Shown: positions 1 to 9,159, counted from the stretch's first letter. The stretch: DNA of 64,000 bases from Streptomyces fungicidicus (GCF_003665435.1 NZ_CP023407.1:3410001-3474000), one strand, 5' to 3'. The notes: generated from the sequence alone by a model not told the origin. Made by a program: numbers and translations.

Positions 1-778
1 CCGGCTCCCGTCCACCGCCGGGCGGCCCGGCGAAGGCCTGGGCGATGTCCAGCCAGCGGTCGGCGTCGGGGCCGTCGGCGGTCAGGGCGAGGTCCGCGCG
101 GTGGGCGCGCTGGGTGACGAGGAGGCAGAAGTCGAGCGCGGGGCCGGTGACGCGCTGGGCCGCGTCCTCGGGGCCGTACGCCCACACCCCGCCGCCCGGT
201 CCGGTGAGCTCGACGCGGAAGGGCTCGGCGGGCGGGGTGAGTCCGTGCACCCCGTAGGCGAAGTCCCGGGTCCGCACCCCGAGCCACGCCACATGCCTGA
301 GCCGGTCGCTGGGTGGCCGCACCACACCGAGGGCGTCGGCCATGTCCAGACCGTGGGCCCAGGTCTCCATGAGCCGGGCGGTGGCCATAGAGGCGGCGGA
401 CATGGGCGGCCCGTACCAGGGGAACCGCGCCCCGGCCGGCGCCTCCCGCAGCGCCTTCTCCAGCGCCGCCCGCCCCTCCCGCCACCGCGCGAGCAGCTCG
501 GCGGGCGCGGCCCGGGCGTACTCCTCGGCGCCCTCGTCCACGAAGGTGTGCGGTGCGGCGAGAGCCCGCTCCACCAGCTCGCGGAACCCGTCCGCGTCGG
601 TGACGGCGAGCAGCGCGGAGCGGTCGGTCCAGGCGAGGTGGGCGATCTGATGGGCGACGTCCCACCCCGCGGCGGGCGTCGCCGTCCCCCACCGCCCCGC
701 CTCCACCCCGGCCACCAGCCGGTCCAGCTCGTCGCTCTCGGCACACAGGTCGTCGATGACACGCGTCGGGTCGGCCAT
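1..778 (-). CDS. TIGR03084-type DinB/maleylpyruvate-isomerase-fold protein (3' end outside window)
   Basis: The gene reads leftwards from the ATG at 776-778 and is still open at base 1, so the C-terminus is missing. The start of the protein ([15 protein letters not shown], then [19 protein letters not shown]) matches the mycothiol-dependent maleylpyruvate isomerase N-terminal / DinB-like fold, and [15 protein letters not shown] is the second conserved block, with its histidines in metal-binding positions. Members are putative metal-binding thiol-dependent enzymes whose substrate is mostly unknown. About 259 residues are visible, close to the usual 260-270. A -35/-10 pair at 808-813 and 785-790 places the transcription start on the start codon itself, so the mRNA is probably leaderless. 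Confidence 0.85.
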   Translation of the reverse strand, partial: MADPTRVIDDLCAESDELDRLVAGVEAGRWGTATPAAGWDVAHQIAHLAWTDRSALLAVTDADGFRELVERALAAPHTFVDEGAEEYARAAPAELLARWREGRAALEKALREAPAGARFPWYGPPMSAASMATARLMETWAHGLDMADALGVVRPPSDRLRHVAWLGVRTRDFAYGVHGLTPPAEPFRVELTGPGGGVWAYGPEDAAQRVTGPALDFCLLVTQRAHRADLALTADGPDADRWLDIAQAFAGPPGGGREP

Positions 779-813
779 GAAGGGAGCATGGCAGCACCCC
801 CCAAAACAATCAA
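778..813 (-). promoter_or_regulatory. Promoter of the DinB-like gene, probably leaderless
   Basis: On the minus strand TTGATT (808-813) and CATGCT (785-790) are separated by 17 bp, and the start codon lies 6 nt past the -10 box. The 12-bp inverted repeat CAAGCACGCTTG at 811-822 overlaps the -35 box and could be an operator. The -10 overlaps the apparent ATG of the truncated toxin gene on the other strand. Confidence 0.5.
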
Positions 814-1129
814 GCACGCTTGCTGGCTCTTACCGCGACCCCAACGTGAAGTGGGTCCGGCGCTTCGGCGGCCGACGGTCGGCGCCATCGAGAGGAGCCG
901 CTTCCGGAACATGCGGGAGTTACGCCCACGCAACGGCGGGACGGTGAGCATCCGGATGCTGTTCGTCTTCGACCCCGAGCGTCGGGCCATCTTCCTGGTG
1001 GCGGGCAACAAGGCGACCGGACGCCGCTGGGCGTCCTGGTACCCGCGAGCGATCAAAGAGGCAGACGACAAGTACACGGCATACCTTGAGGCGCTGGAGC
1101 AGGAAAAGAAGGAAGGGCAGGGCAGATGA
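788..1129 (+). CDS. HigB/RelE-like (Gp49-type) toxin, N-terminus apparently lost
   Basis: The C-terminal 90 or so residues are a clear HigB-like toxin of the phage Gp49/RelE superfamily. [39 protein letters not shown] and the final YLEAL helix follow the family in order. Toxins of this family normally have about 40 residues before the GPALRRP segment that form the first helices. Here only about 22 unrelated residues can be encoded after the ATG at 788, and longer in-frame extensions have no family resemblance. GTG at 851 is an alternative start. The gene overlaps the downstream antitoxin by ATGA, the usual toxin-first arrangement. I infer that a deletion next to the divergent gene removed the toxin's N-terminus and probably its promoter, so activity is doubtful. 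Confidence 0.65.
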   Translation: MAAPPKTIKHACWLLPRPQREVGPALRRPTVGAIERSRFRNMRELRPRNGGTVSIRMLFVFDPERRAIFLVAGNKATGRRWASWYPRAIKEADDKYTAYLEALEQEKKEGQGR

Positions 1130-1431
1130 ATCTCGGCTCCATGGACGATCTGACGGCCGACATCACCCCCGAGAAGCGCGAACGCATCGACGCCATCAAG
1201 GCGGAGATGATCGACGCGGAACGGGGACACGAGCTGGCCGCCCTCCGCAAGGCCCAGGGTTTCACGCAGGTCCAGGTCGCCAAGGCGATGGGCGTCACTC
1301 AGGGCCGGGTCAGTCAGATCGAGCGGGGTACCGCCCGTCTCGACACCTCAACGATGGCGGCCTACCTGCACGCAATCGGCGGCGAGCTGACCATAACGGC
1401 CACTGTCGGGAACCTTTCGGTACGGCTGTAG
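1126..1431 (+). CDS. XRE-family antitoxin (HigA-like)
   Basis: This 101-residue protein has a Cro/C1-type helix-turn-helix at about residues 38-92. ALRKAQGFTQVQVAKAMGV is the first part of the motif and VSQIERGTARL the recognition region. Residues 1-37 are a charged helix that in HigA-type proteins contacts the toxin. Its ATG overlaps the toxin stop codon (ATGA), so translation is coupled. HigA proteins neutralise the cognate RelE-fold toxin and repress their own operon. Because the toxin appears N-terminally eroded, this gene may persist as a DNA-binding regulator or as protection against related toxins elsewhere. Confidence 0.85.
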   Translation: MNLGSMDDLTADITPEKRERIDAIKAEMIDAERGHELAALRKAQGFTQVQVAKAMGVTQGRVSQIERGTARLDTSTMAAYLHAIGGELTITATVGNLSVRL

Positions 1432-1505
1432 CGTGCAGCACTCCCCGCCCGCGGGCGCGGTGTGCGCCGTGCGCGGCCGGGCGGCGGTGGGGCCGTCGGG
1501 GCAGG

Positions 1506-2486
1506 CTAGTCCCGCCGCGCCGGGGTGATGGCGGACGGTGTCGCCCCCTTCACCCTGCCCCGCCCCACCTGCGTGCGCACCGCGCCCATGCTCGCCGCGA
1601 TGACCAGGGCGATGGCGGCGGCCTGGGCGGTGGAGAGGGCCTGGTCGAGGATCAGGAAGCCGGCGGTGGCGGCGAGGGCCGGTTCCAGGCTCATCAGAAT
1701 GGCGAAGGTCGAGGCGGGAAGGCGGCGCAGCGCCAGGAGTTCGAGGGTGTACGGGAGGACGGAGGAGAGCACCGCGACCGCCGCGCCCAGGGCGAAGGTG
1801 GTCGGGTCCAGGAGCTTCGTGCCGGACTCCACGATCCCGAGGGGCAGGAAGAGGACCGCCGCGACGGCCATGGCGAGGGCGAGCCCGTCCGCCTGCGGGA
1901 AGCGGCGCCCCGTACGGGCACTGAAGACGATGTACGCGGCCCACATGGCGCCGGCGGCCAGTGCGAAGACCACACCCAGCGGGTCGAGACTGTCGAAGCC
2001 GCCGCCACCGCCGAGCAGGAACACTCCGGCGAGGGCGAGGCCGGCCCAGACGAGGTTCACCGCCCGCCGGGAAGCCAGGACGGACAGGGCGAGCGGGCCG
2101 AGGACCTCCAGCGTGACCGCGGGGCCCAGCGGGATCCGGGCGACGGACTGGTAGAAGAGGCCGTTCATCGCCGCCATGGCGACACCGAAGACGATCACCG
2201 TGCCCCAGTCGGTGCGGGAGTGCCCGCGCAGCTTCGGCCGGCACAGCACCATCAGCACGATCGCCGCGACCAGCAGTCGCAGCGTCACGACCCCGAGCGC
2301 CCCGGCCCGCGGCATCAGCGTCACCGCCAGCGCCCCGCCGAACTGCACGGAGACGCCCCCCGCGAGCACCAGCCCGACCGGCCCGAGGGAACCCCGCCCG
2401 CCCGGGCCGCCGCCCGGGGTGGGTGCATGGCCGGGCTGCCCCGTCGCGGGTGCGGTGGACGGGGTGGTGGCGCTGGGGGTGGTCAC
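1506..2486 (-). CDS. EamA/DMT-family exporter
   Basis: This 326-residue membrane protein of the drug/metabolite transporter superfamily has about ten hydrophobic segments in two EamA repeats (about residues 35-165 and 175-305). The second repeat carries the typical LPYTLELLALRRLP and LEPALAATAGFLILDQ segments, as in RhtA-like threonine/homoserine exporters. The GTG start at 2486 has AGGAAGG about 12 nt upstream. The N-terminal 35 residues are a Thr/Pro/Gly-rich cytoplasmic tail. The gene stands alone on the minus strand, with an inverted repeat about 100 bp upstream (2586-2601). The substrate cannot be read from sequence; amino-acid or metabolite efflux is likely. Confidence 0.85.
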   Translation of the reverse strand: MTTPSATTPSTAPATGQPGHAPTPGGGPGGRGSLGPVGLVLAGGVSVQFGGALAVTLMPRAGALGVVTLRLLVAAIVLMVLCRPKLRGHSRTDWGTVIVFGVAMAAMNGLFYQSVARIPLGPAVTLEVLGPLALSVLASRRAVNLVWAGLALAGVFLLGGGGGFDSLDPLGVVFALAAGAMWAAYIVFSARTGRRFPQADGLALAMAVAAVLFLPLGIVESGTKLLDPTTFALGAAVAVLSSVLPYTLELLALRRLPASTFAILMSLEPALAATAGFLILDQALSTAQAAAIALVIAASMGAVRTQVGRGRVKGATPSAITPARRD

Positions 2487-2585
2487 GGGCCGGGCCTTCC
2501 TGGGTGTCGGGGCGGGCGCCTGCCCGCGCTGAGCGCATACGTGAGTGGGTCCTGCCGGGCTTGATGCGACTCGGTGGACTGTCCG

Positions 2586-2601
2586 GTCCAGAGTATTGGA
2601 C
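2586..2601. promoter_or_regulatory. Inverted repeat GTCCA-N6-TGGAC, candidate operator
   Basis: Perfect 5-bp arms (2586-2590 and 2597-2601) flank GAGTAT in the 258-bp divergent region between the DMT exporter and the NUDIX gene. Additional TGGACT and GTCC half-sites lie just upstream (2575-2590). The spacing suits a GntR-type dimer, and the sequence also partly resembles a DasR site. The assignment is inference only. Confidence 0.35.
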
Positions 2602-2744
2602 TAAGTCAGTACCGTGAAGCACTTATATGCCTGACGATGCGGCCGGGGTCCCGCCCCGGTCAACTCCGTCCATCCCGTGGACCCCGAACGGGTACCGTTC
2701 CCCGTGGTGACACCCGCGTCCGTTCCCCCTTCATCCGAGGTCCC

Positions 2745-3197
2745 GTGCGACGACTCCTCGTCCGTCTCTGGCGGCTGCTGCGCCCCGTGCAGAGCCGCGT
2801 CATGTGGTTGCTGCACGCCAAATTCGTGGTCGGGGTGACCGGCGTGGTGCGCGACGACGAGGGGCGGGTGCTGATGCTCCGCCACCGGATGTGGCCGCCG
2901 GGCCGCCAGTGGGGCCTGCCGAGCGGCTTCGCCCGCAAGGGCGAGGACTTCCGGGAGACCGTGGTGCGCGAGGTCAGGGAGGAGACCGGCCTCGATGTGG
3001 AGGTGGGCCGTCTGGTCATGCTGAACAGCGGCCTCCGCACCCGTCTGGAGGTGGCCTTCGAGGCCCGTCTGCTCGGCGGCGAGCTGCGCCTCGACCCCTT
3101 CGAGATCATCGAGGCCCGCTGGTGCCGTCCCGACGACCTCCCGGAGGGCACCCAGCCGGTGTGCCACCCCTTGGTCCGCGGCGAGACGGCCCCCTAG
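2745..3197 (+). CDS. NUDIX hydrolase
   Basis: This 150-residue protein carries a perfect Nudix box (G-x5-E-x7-REVxEETGL) at residues 61-83, the Mg-binding loop-helix that hydrolyses nucleoside diphosphates linked to another moiety. The strand before it (VTGVVRDDEGRVLMLRHR) and the WGLPSG turn are typical. The GTG at 2745 is chosen because the preceding open frame has no family resemblance; the N-terminal RRLLVRLWRLL helix is basic and may be membrane-peripheral. The substrate is not identifiable. It is transcribed away from the DMT exporter and converges on the FAD dehydrogenase. Confidence 0.85.
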   Translation: MRRLLVRLWRLLRPVQSRVMWLLHAKFVVGVTGVVRDDEGRVLMLRHRMWPPGRQWGLPSGFARKGEDFRETVVREVREETGLDVEVGRLVMLNSGLRTRLEVAFEARLLGGELRLDPFEIIEARWCRPDDLPEGTQPVCHPLVRGETAP

Positions 3198-3228
3198 GCC
3201 GGCCGTCCACCGAAGCCGCCCGGGCCGC

Positions 3229-6090
3229 CTACTCCTCCAGCGCCTCCGCCAGCACCTCCGCCAGGTGGCGGCCCCGGACGCCCGCCAGCTGGTCCAGCTG
3301 GGTGCGGCAGGAGAAGCCGTCGGCCAGGACGACGGACGACTCCGGGGCCTCGCGCACCGCGGGGAGCAGCTGCTCCTCGGCGCAGGCCGCCGAGACCTCG
3401 TAGTGGCCCTTCTCGAAGCCGAAGTTGCCCGCCAGGCCGCAGCAGCCGCCCGCCAGGTCGCCGGTGAGGCCGGCCGCCGCGCGGAGGCGGCGGTCGGGTT
3501 CCTCGCCCAGGACCGCGTGCTGGTGGCAGTGGGTCTGGCCGGTGACGGGGCGGTTCACCGGCGGTGGCGTCCAGTCCGGGGCGTACCGCTCCAGGGTCTC
3601 CGCGAAGGTCAGGACGCGTGCGGCGAGCCGTGCAGCGCGGGGGTCGTCGTGGAGGAGTTCCGGGGCGTCCGTGCGCAGGGCCGCCGCGCAGCTCGGTTCC
3701 AGGACGACCAGGGGGGCGTCGGTGGCCAGGACCGGTTCCAGCAGGTCGAGGGTGCGGGTCAGGACCGTACGGGCGCGGTCGAGCTGGCCCGTGGAGACAT
3801 AGGTGAGGCCGCAGCAGACCCGGGCCCTGCGGGCGGTCAGCAGGGCGAGGGCGGAGCGGGAGCGGGCGTCGCCCACCCGTCCGCCCGGCCGCAGGGTCGG
3901 GGGCAGCGCCACCCGCAGGCCCGCCGCCTCCAGGACCCGCACGGCAGCCCGGCCCACCGACGGCGAGAGGTGCTCGGTGAAGGTGTCCGGCCAGAGGACC
4001 ACCAGCGCGCCGTCCCCCGGGGACGCCCGCCGCCCCCGCCACCACCGCGTGAAGGTCTCCCCCGCGACCCGGGGGATCCCCCGCTCCCGCGCGATCCCGC
4101 CCAGCCTTTTCGCCGCCCGGGCCAACAGGCCCACGGAAGCCAGCCCGTTGGCCACCGCGGCCGTCCGCGTCCGCGCCAACCAGCCCAGCCACACCGGCAG
4201 CCACCCCATCGCGTAGTGCGCGGCGGGACGGCGGCGGCCCTCGTAGTGGTGGTGCAGGAACTCCGCCTTGTACGTGGCCATGTCGACCTCGACCGGGCAG
4301 TCCGAGCGGCAGCCCTTGCAGGACAGGCACAGGTCCAGCGCGTCCCGCACCTCCGTCGAGCGCCAGCCGTCGGTCACCACCTCGCCCGCGAGCATCTCGT
4401 GCAGCAGGCGGGCGCGCCCGCGCGTGGAGTGCCGCTCCTCCCCCGTCGCCCGGAACGACGGGCACATCACCGCGGGGCCCGACGCCGACTCCGTACGGCA
4501 CTTGGCGACGCCCACGCAGCGCCGCACCGCCGCCGAGAAGTCGCCGGCGTCGGCCGGGTAGCCGAAGGCCACGTCCACCGGTTCGCGCGGAAGGACGGCG
4601 AAGCGGAGGTTCGCGTCCAGGGGCGCGGGGCGGACCAGCATGCCCGGGTTGAGCAGGTCGTCCGGGTCCCAGAGGGCCTTCACGCGCTCGAAGAGGGCCA
4701 CCGTCCGCGCGCCGTACATGCGCGGGAGCAGTTCGGCGCGTGCCTGGCCGTCGCCGTGCTCGCCGGACAGCGAGCCGCCGTGCGCCACAACCAGGTCGGC
4801 CAGCTCCTCCGAGAAGCTCCGGAAGCGGGCGACGCCCGGCCCGGTCAGCAGGTCGAAGTCGATGCGGACGTGGATGCAGCCGTCCCCGAAGTGCCCGTAC
4901 GGCGCCCCGCGCAGCCCGTGGGCGGCCAGCAGCCCCCGGAAGTCGCGCAGATACGCGCCGAGCCGGGCGGGCGGCACCGCGCAGTCCTCCCAGCCGGGCC
5001 AGGCCTCCGTGCCGTCCGGCATCCTCGTCGCCGTGCCGCTCGCGTCCTCCCGGACACGCCACAGCGCGCGCTGCCGCGCCGGGTCGGTGACCACCAGGGA
5101 GTCCACGACGTCCGCCGCGCGGACGATCGCGTCCGCACGGGCGCGCGCCTCCCCGTCCGTGTCCCCGCCCGTCTCGACGAACAGCCAGGCGCCACCGCGC
5201 GGGAGGTCCACCGAGGACGGCACCAGATCCGCCGCCATCCCCTCCACGGTCAGCGGCCCGAACGGCAGCAGCCCGGCCGCCGCCTCCGCGGCCCCGCTCT
5301 CGTCCGCGTACGCCAGCACGGCGAGGGCACGGGCGCACGGCGCCCGCACCAGCTCCACGACCGCCTCCGTCAGCACGCCCAGCGTGCCCTCGGAGCCGCA
5401 GAGGGAACGGGCGACGTCAGCGCCCTTCTCGGGCAGCAGGGCGTCCAGGGCGTATCCGGAGATGCGGCGGGGCAGGTCGGGGAAACCGGTGCGCAGCCGG
5501 GCGAGTTCGCCGTCCACCAGCTCCCGCAGTCCCGCCGGGGCCCCGGCCCACCCCCGTCCGGGCCGCAACCGCTCACCGCGCGGGGTGACGACCGACAGTT
5601 CCCGCACGCTGTCCGCGGTCGTGCCCCAGGCCACCGAGTGGGAGCCGCAGGAGTTGTTGCCGATCATGCCGCCGAGGGTGCAGCGGCCGTGGGTGGAGGG
5701 GTCGGGCCCGAAGCGCAGTCCGTGCGGGGCGGCGGCCTCCTGGAGGCGGTCGAGGACGAGTCCGGGCTGGACCACGGCCGTGCGCGCCCGGGGGTCGAGG
5801 GACAGCAGACGGTTCATGTGCCGTGTGAAGTCGAGCACTACGCCGGTCCCGGTCGCCTGCCCCGCGATCGACGTGCCGCCGCCGCGCGGCACCACGGGGA
5901 CGCCGTGCGTCCGGCACACCGACAGTGCCGCGGCCACGTCGTCGGCGTCCCGCGGCGCCACCACGCCGAGCGGCACCCGGCGGTAGTTGGAGGCGTCCAT
6001 CGTGGTCAGCGCCCGTGCGGTGGCGCCGAAGTCGACCTCGCCGCGCACGGCCGCCCGCAGTCCGGCCAGCAGGTCCCGGTGATCCGTCAT
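3229..6090 (-). CDS. FAD-linked / Fe-S dehydrogenase (GlcD-GlcF-type fusion, D-lactate/glycolate family)
   Basis: This is a 953-residue two-part oxidoreductase. Residues about 35-215 form a PCMH-type FAD-binding domain (VVPRGGGTSIAGQATG; GNNSCGSHS) and about 250-510 the FAD-linked oxidase C-terminal domain (GDGCIHVRIDFD; GEHGDGQAR). A first cysteine group lies near 523-530 (CVGVAKC), a 4Fe-4S cluster CLSCKGCRSDCP near 584-596, and two CCG domains near 758 and 883 (CCGLTYVSTG, CCGLAGNFG). The layout equals GlcD plus GlcF in one chain and implies oxidation of a 2-hydroxyacid such as D-lactate, passing electrons to the quinone pool. The ATG at 6090 has a TGAGGG ribosome-binding site; the open frame upstream of it is not conserved-looking. 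Confidence 0.9.
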   Translation of the reverse strand: MTDHRDLLAGLRAAVRGEVDFGATARALTTMDASNYRRVPLGVVAPRDADDVAAALSVCRTHGVPVVPRGGGTSIAGQATGTGVVLDFTRHMNRLLSLDPRARTAVVQPGLVLDRLQEAAAPHGLRFGPDPSTHGRCTLGGMIGNNSCGSHSVAWGTTADSVRELSVVTPRGERLRPGRGWAGAPAGLRELVDGELARLRTGFPDLPRRISGYALDALLPEKGADVARSLCGSEGTLGVLTEAVVELVRAPCARALAVLAYADESGAAEAAAGLLPFGPLTVEGMAADLVPSSVDLPRGGAWLFVETGGDTDGEARARADAIVRAADVVDSLVVTDPARQRALWRVREDASGTATRMPDGTEAWPGWEDCAVPPARLGAYLRDFRGLLAAHGLRGAPYGHFGDGCIHVRIDFDLLTGPGVARFRSFSEELADLVVAHGGSLSGEHGDGQARAELLPRMYGARTVALFERVKALWDPDDLLNPGMLVRPAPLDANLRFAVLPREPVDVAFGYPADAGDFSAAVRRCVGVAKCRTESASGPAVMCPSFRATGEERHSTRGRARLLHEMLAGEVVTDGWRSTEVRDALDLCLSCKGCRSDCPVEVDMATYKAEFLHHHYEGRRRPAAHYAMGWLPVWLGWLARTRTAAVANGLASVGLLARAAKRLGGIARERGIPRVAGETFTRWWRGRRASPGDGALVVLWPDTFTEHLSPSVGRAAVRVLEAAGLRVALPPTLRPGGRVGDARSRSALALLTARRARVCCGLTYVSTGQLDRARTVLTRTLDLLEPVLATDAPLVVLEPSCAAALRTDAPELLHDDPRAARLAARVLTFAETLERYAPDWTPPPVNRPVTGQTHCHQHAVLGEEPDRRLRAAAGLTGDLAGGCCGLAGNFGFEKGHYEVSAACAEEQLLPAVREAPESSVVLADGFSCRTQLDQLAGVRGRHLAEVLAEALEE

Positions 6091-6223
6091 GCCCTCAGGA
6101 TGCCTCCGCCTCGGCCGGGGAGAGGCGGCGGCGCACACGGTTCACGGCGTCCCGGGCGGCTCCACAACCGGGGATCTAAAGAATACGCAAGCGGAATCTT
6201 CCCAAGACGATCACGAACTCTCA

Positions 6224-6229
6224 TATAGT
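6224..6229 (+). promoter_or_regulatory. Candidate -10 box (TATAGT) for the conservon operon
   Basis: TATAGT stands in an AT-richer patch of the 290-bp region between the FAD dehydrogenase and the conservon kinase. No convincing -35 is visible. If used, it would leave a leader of about 145 nt before the ATG at 6381. Nothing else was recognised in this gap. Confidence 0.35.
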
Positions 6230-6380
6230 GACCGCGAGTTGCGCGCAGTTGTCGGACCTCGTTCGGAAAAGCCACCCCAGAATCAGGTCCGGCGTTCCCA
6301 TGGAACCCACCCGAGGGCCGCGCGGAGACGAAGGCGCACGCCCGCGGACCGACCGAGGACCCGACCGAGGACCCTGATTG

Positions 6381-8411
6381 ATGACCTCCCCCCTGCTCCC
6401 CGGCGACCGCCCCACCCCCCGCAGCCTGCTGCCCGTCCCCCTGCTCACCGCGGCGCTCTCCGCGCTCGCGGTCCTCGCCGCCTGCTTCCTCGTCCCGGAC
6501 GCCGCGGTCGGCGCCACCGCGGCGGTCGGGACCGTCGCCGCCGTGCTGCTGTGCGCCGCCGCCGCCGTGGCCGCCTACCACGCGCTCTCGGCGCGTGCGG
6601 CACGGGCCCGGCTGGAGTCCGTCACCCAGGACGTGGGCCGGCTGCTGCAGGAGCGGGCCCGGCTGACGGAGGACTCCCGCCGCCAGCACGAACGGCTGAC
6701 CGGTGAACTCAACCGGGAACGCGCCCGGTTGTCCGCCGACCTGGACCAGGAGCGGGCCCACCTCGCCGAGTCCCTGGCCGCCGAACGCGACCGGCTGGCC
6801 GAGCAGCACGCCGACGACGTCGCCCGGCTGGCCCGGGAGCACGCCGACGAGCGGGCCCGGCTCACCGCGTCGCACACCGCCGAACTGGCGCGCCTGGAGG
6901 AGGAGCACGGCAAGAAGCTGCACCTCATCACCGAGGAGCACACGGCCCACACCGCCCGGACGGCCCGCGACCACCTCGACGAGCGGGAGCGGCTGGAGGC
7001 GGAGCGGGCGAAACTGGTGTCCGAGGGCGACCGGCTCCGCGAGCAGAACTCCCGGCTGACCGACAAGCTGCGCGAGGCCAACGGCGCCCGCGCCGCCGCG
7101 GTGTCGGCGACCGCCAACGCGGCCGGCCGGATGCAGGCCCTGTCCACCGGGATGCTGGCCGACCTGCGCGCGATGGAGGAGAAGCACCAGGACGAGGAGG
7201 TCCTCAGCGACCTGCTCCACCTCGACCACCGCACCGCCCAGGCGGGCAGGCTCGCCGACTCCGTCGCCGTCCTCACCGGCGCCCGCTCGGGCCGCCGCTG
7301 GGCCCGGCCCATCGCCATGGAGTCGATCCTGCGCGGCGCCATGGGCCGGATCAGCGGCTACCAGCGGGTGCGCGTCCACTCCGCGAGCGACACCGCCGTC
7401 GCGGGGCACGCCGCCGAGGGCGTGATGCACGCGCTCGCCGAACTCCTCGACAACGCCGCGAACTTCTCCCCGCCGTCCGCCGAGGTCCACGTCTACGTGG
7501 AGGAGGTCCCGGCCGGGGTCATCGTGTCCGTCGAGGACAGCGGGCTCGTGATGGGCGAGGCGCAGCTGCGCCGCGCGGAGCGCGCGGTCTCCGGCGAGTC
7601 CACCGAGCTCGGTGGACTGACCGGCACCCGTCTCGGCCTCGCCGTGGTCGGCCGGCTGGCCCGGCGGTACGGCCTCCGGGTCTCCTACCGTCCGTCGGCC
7701 CGCGGCGGCACGGGCGTGCTGATACTCGTCCCGCAGGACATCCTCGTACCGGCGGACGCGGCGCCCACCGCCCCGCTCCCGGCGGCCACGACGCCCGCCG
7801 CCGCCCCGAAGCCGTCGAAGAACCTCCAGGAATCCCCGGACGCGAAGGACACCGCGGACACCGGCCTCCCCCACCGCCGCGACAGCGGCCAGGCGGCCAT
7901 CCCGACCGCCCGCTCCACCGCCCCCGACCGGCCGGAGCCGGAGACCACGCACGCCACCGCGCACGGCGGCACCACCACCCCGGCCGGCGCCGCGCCGGCC
8001 GGGCGGCCCGCATCCCGCGACGACGACCGCCCCGCCGCCTCCTACGCCGCCTCCCGCGCGGGAGCCGACCTCGACCCCGATCCGGTGCCGGTCCACGAGT
8101 CCCCCGCTCCGGACGGCGACGCCGCACCCCTGGTGCTGCCCCGCCGCCGCCGGGGCCGCACCCTCGCCGAGGCCGAGCGCACCCGTTCCGGCAGCGACCG
8201 TCCCGCCGCCCCCCGGCCCGCCCCCACGGCCGAGGAGACCAGGGCCCGCACCGCCCGCTTCAGCAGCTTCCGCCAGGCCGTCCGCCCGCCCACCCCGGAC
8301 GACACGGCCGACCCGGACACCGGCGCCGTCACGGACACCCCCGGCGCCGCGCGTACGACTCCCGAAGCACAACCCACCCCCGCAACACCGGAAGGCGACA
8401 CCACCACATGA
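6381..8411 (+). CDS. cvnA: Conservon sensor histidine kinase (CvnA-type)
   Basis: This 676-residue protein has two membrane segments (about 17-39 and 44-66) with almost no extracytoplasmic domain. A long charged coiled coil follows (about 70-250, rich in ERARL/ERDRL repeats). The region around LLHLDHRTAQ (His near 282) is in the phosphoacceptor position, and then comes a GHKL ATPase with ELLDNAANF (354-362), VEDSGL (384-389) and LGLAVVG (about 415). Residues 450-676 are a disordered Pro/Ala/Thr-rich tail. It heads a six-gene unit with start/stop overlaps throughout. Conservon kinases form a membrane complex with the roadblock, DUF742 and GTPase partners and influence development and antibiotic production in Streptomyces. 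The ATG at 6381 is preferred over the adjacent TTG at 6378. Confidence 0.92.
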   Translation: MTSPLLPGDRPTPRSLLPVPLLTAALSALAVLAACFLVPDAAVGATAAVGTVAAVLLCAAAAVAAYHALSARAARARLESVTQDVGRLLQERARLTEDSRRQHERLTGELNRERARLSADLDQERAHLAESLAAERDRLAEQHADDVARLAREHADERARLTASHTAELARLEEEHGKKLHLITEEHTAHTARTARDHLDERERLEAERAKLVSEGDRLREQNSRLTDKLREANGARAAAVSATANAAGRMQALSTGMLADLRAMEEKHQDEEVLSDLLHLDHRTAQAGRLADSVAVLTGARSGRRWARPIAMESILRGAMGRISGYQRVRVHSASDTAVAGHAAEGVMHALAELLDNAANFSPPSAEVHVYVEEVPAGVIVSVEDSGLVMGEAQLRRAERAVSGESTELGGLTGTRLGLAVVGRLARRYGLRVSYRPSARGGTGVLILVPQDILVPADAAPTAPLPAATTPAAAPKPSKNLQESPDAKDTADTGLPHRRDSGQAAIPTARSTAPDRPEPETTHATAHGGTTTPAGAAPAGRPASRDDDRPAASYAASRAGADLDPDPVPVHESPAPDGDAAPLVLPRRRRGRTLAEAERTRSGSDRPAAPRPAPTAEETRARTARFSSFRQAVRPPTPDDTADPDTGAVTDTPGAARTTPEAQPTPATPEGDTTT

Positions 8412-8815
8412 CCGGCACGACGACCGCCGACGAGAAGCTCACCTGGCTGCTGGAAGGCCTGCTGGAGCGCACGCCGGGCGCACGGCACGCGCTCGTGCTC
8501 TCCCGTGACGGCCTGAAACTGTGCCGCACCCCGGAGCTGTCCGCCGACCAGGCCGACCAGCTCGCCGCGATCGCCGCCGGCATCCAGTCGCTGTCGCACG
8601 GCGCCTCCGTCGAGTTCGGCGACGGCAGCGGCGGGGTGCGCTCGGCGATGACCGAGTTCTACGGCGGCGTGCTGTTCATCGTGGAGGCCGGCGCCGGCGC
8701 GCACCTGGCGGTCGTCACCAGCGAGGACGCGGACGCCGGGCTCATCGGGCACAACATGAGCGAACTCGTGGAACAGCTCGGCGAGCACCTGACCGCCCTG
8801 CCCCGCAGCTCATGA
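8408..8815 (+). CDS. cvnB: Roadblock/LC7 protein (CvnB-type)
   Basis: This 135-residue roadblock/LC7-domain protein spans one domain from about residue 8 to 120. The helix-strand start (KLTWLLEGLLERTPGARHALVLSRDGL) is diagnostic, although short. In conservons this protein binds the GTPase and probably acts as its regulator or scaffold, analogous to MglB toward MglA. Its ATG overlaps the kinase stop (ATGA), and its own stop overlaps the next ATG. No signal or membrane segment is present, so it is cytoplasmic. Confidence 0.93.
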   Translation: MTGTTTADEKLTWLLEGLLERTPGARHALVLSRDGLKLCRTPELSADQADQLAAIAAGIQSLSHGASVEFGDGSGGVRSAMTEFYGGVLFIVEAGAGAHLAVVTSEDADAGLIGHNMSELVEQLGEHLTALPRSS

Positions 8816-9159
8816 GCAGGCCCGGCAGGGACGACGCCCCCGACCGGCTGTACACCCTCACCGGAGGGCGCAGCCGGTCCGGGCCCGACAACCCCTTCGA
8901 CCTGGTGACCCTGGTCGTCGCCGAATGCGATCCGGTGCCCGGCATGCAGTCCGAGCACGCGGCGATCCTGCGGCTGACCGAACGCCCCACGGCCGTCGTG
9001 GAGATCGCGGCCGAGCTGAAGCTGCCCATCAGCATCACCCGGATCCTGCTCTCCGACCTCCAAGCGGTGGGCCGGGTCAGCGCCCGTCACCCCCGCAAGG
9101 CCGCCGTACCCGACCCCGACATCCTGGAGCAGGTGCTCGTTGGACTCCGCAACCTCTGA
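8812..9159 (+). CDS. cvnC: DUF742 protein (CvnC-type)
   Basis: This 115-residue DUF742 protein has the family start DRLYTLTGGRS, the segment FDLVTLVVAE, and a winged-helix-like core (AAILRLTERPTAVVEIAAEL, then ISITRILLSDL). DUF742 proteins are always found between the roadblock and GTPase genes of conservons, and a role as adaptor or DNA-binding effector has been suggested. The ATG overlaps the previous stop. The last 20 nt overlap the next gene, whose start codon lies inside this reading frame. Confidence 0.92.
   Translation: MSRPGRDDAPDRLYTLTGGRSRSGPDNPFDLVTLVVAECDPVPGMQSEHAAILRLTERPTAVVEIAAELKLPISITRILLSDLQAVGRVSARHPRKAAVPDPDILEQVLVGLRNL

Noticed and set aside
3265..6228. 987-codon plus-strand frame opposite the FAD dehydrogenase
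   Set aside because: Its translation is Arg/Gly/Pro-rich with no motif, while the minus strand encodes a complete, conserved enzyme.
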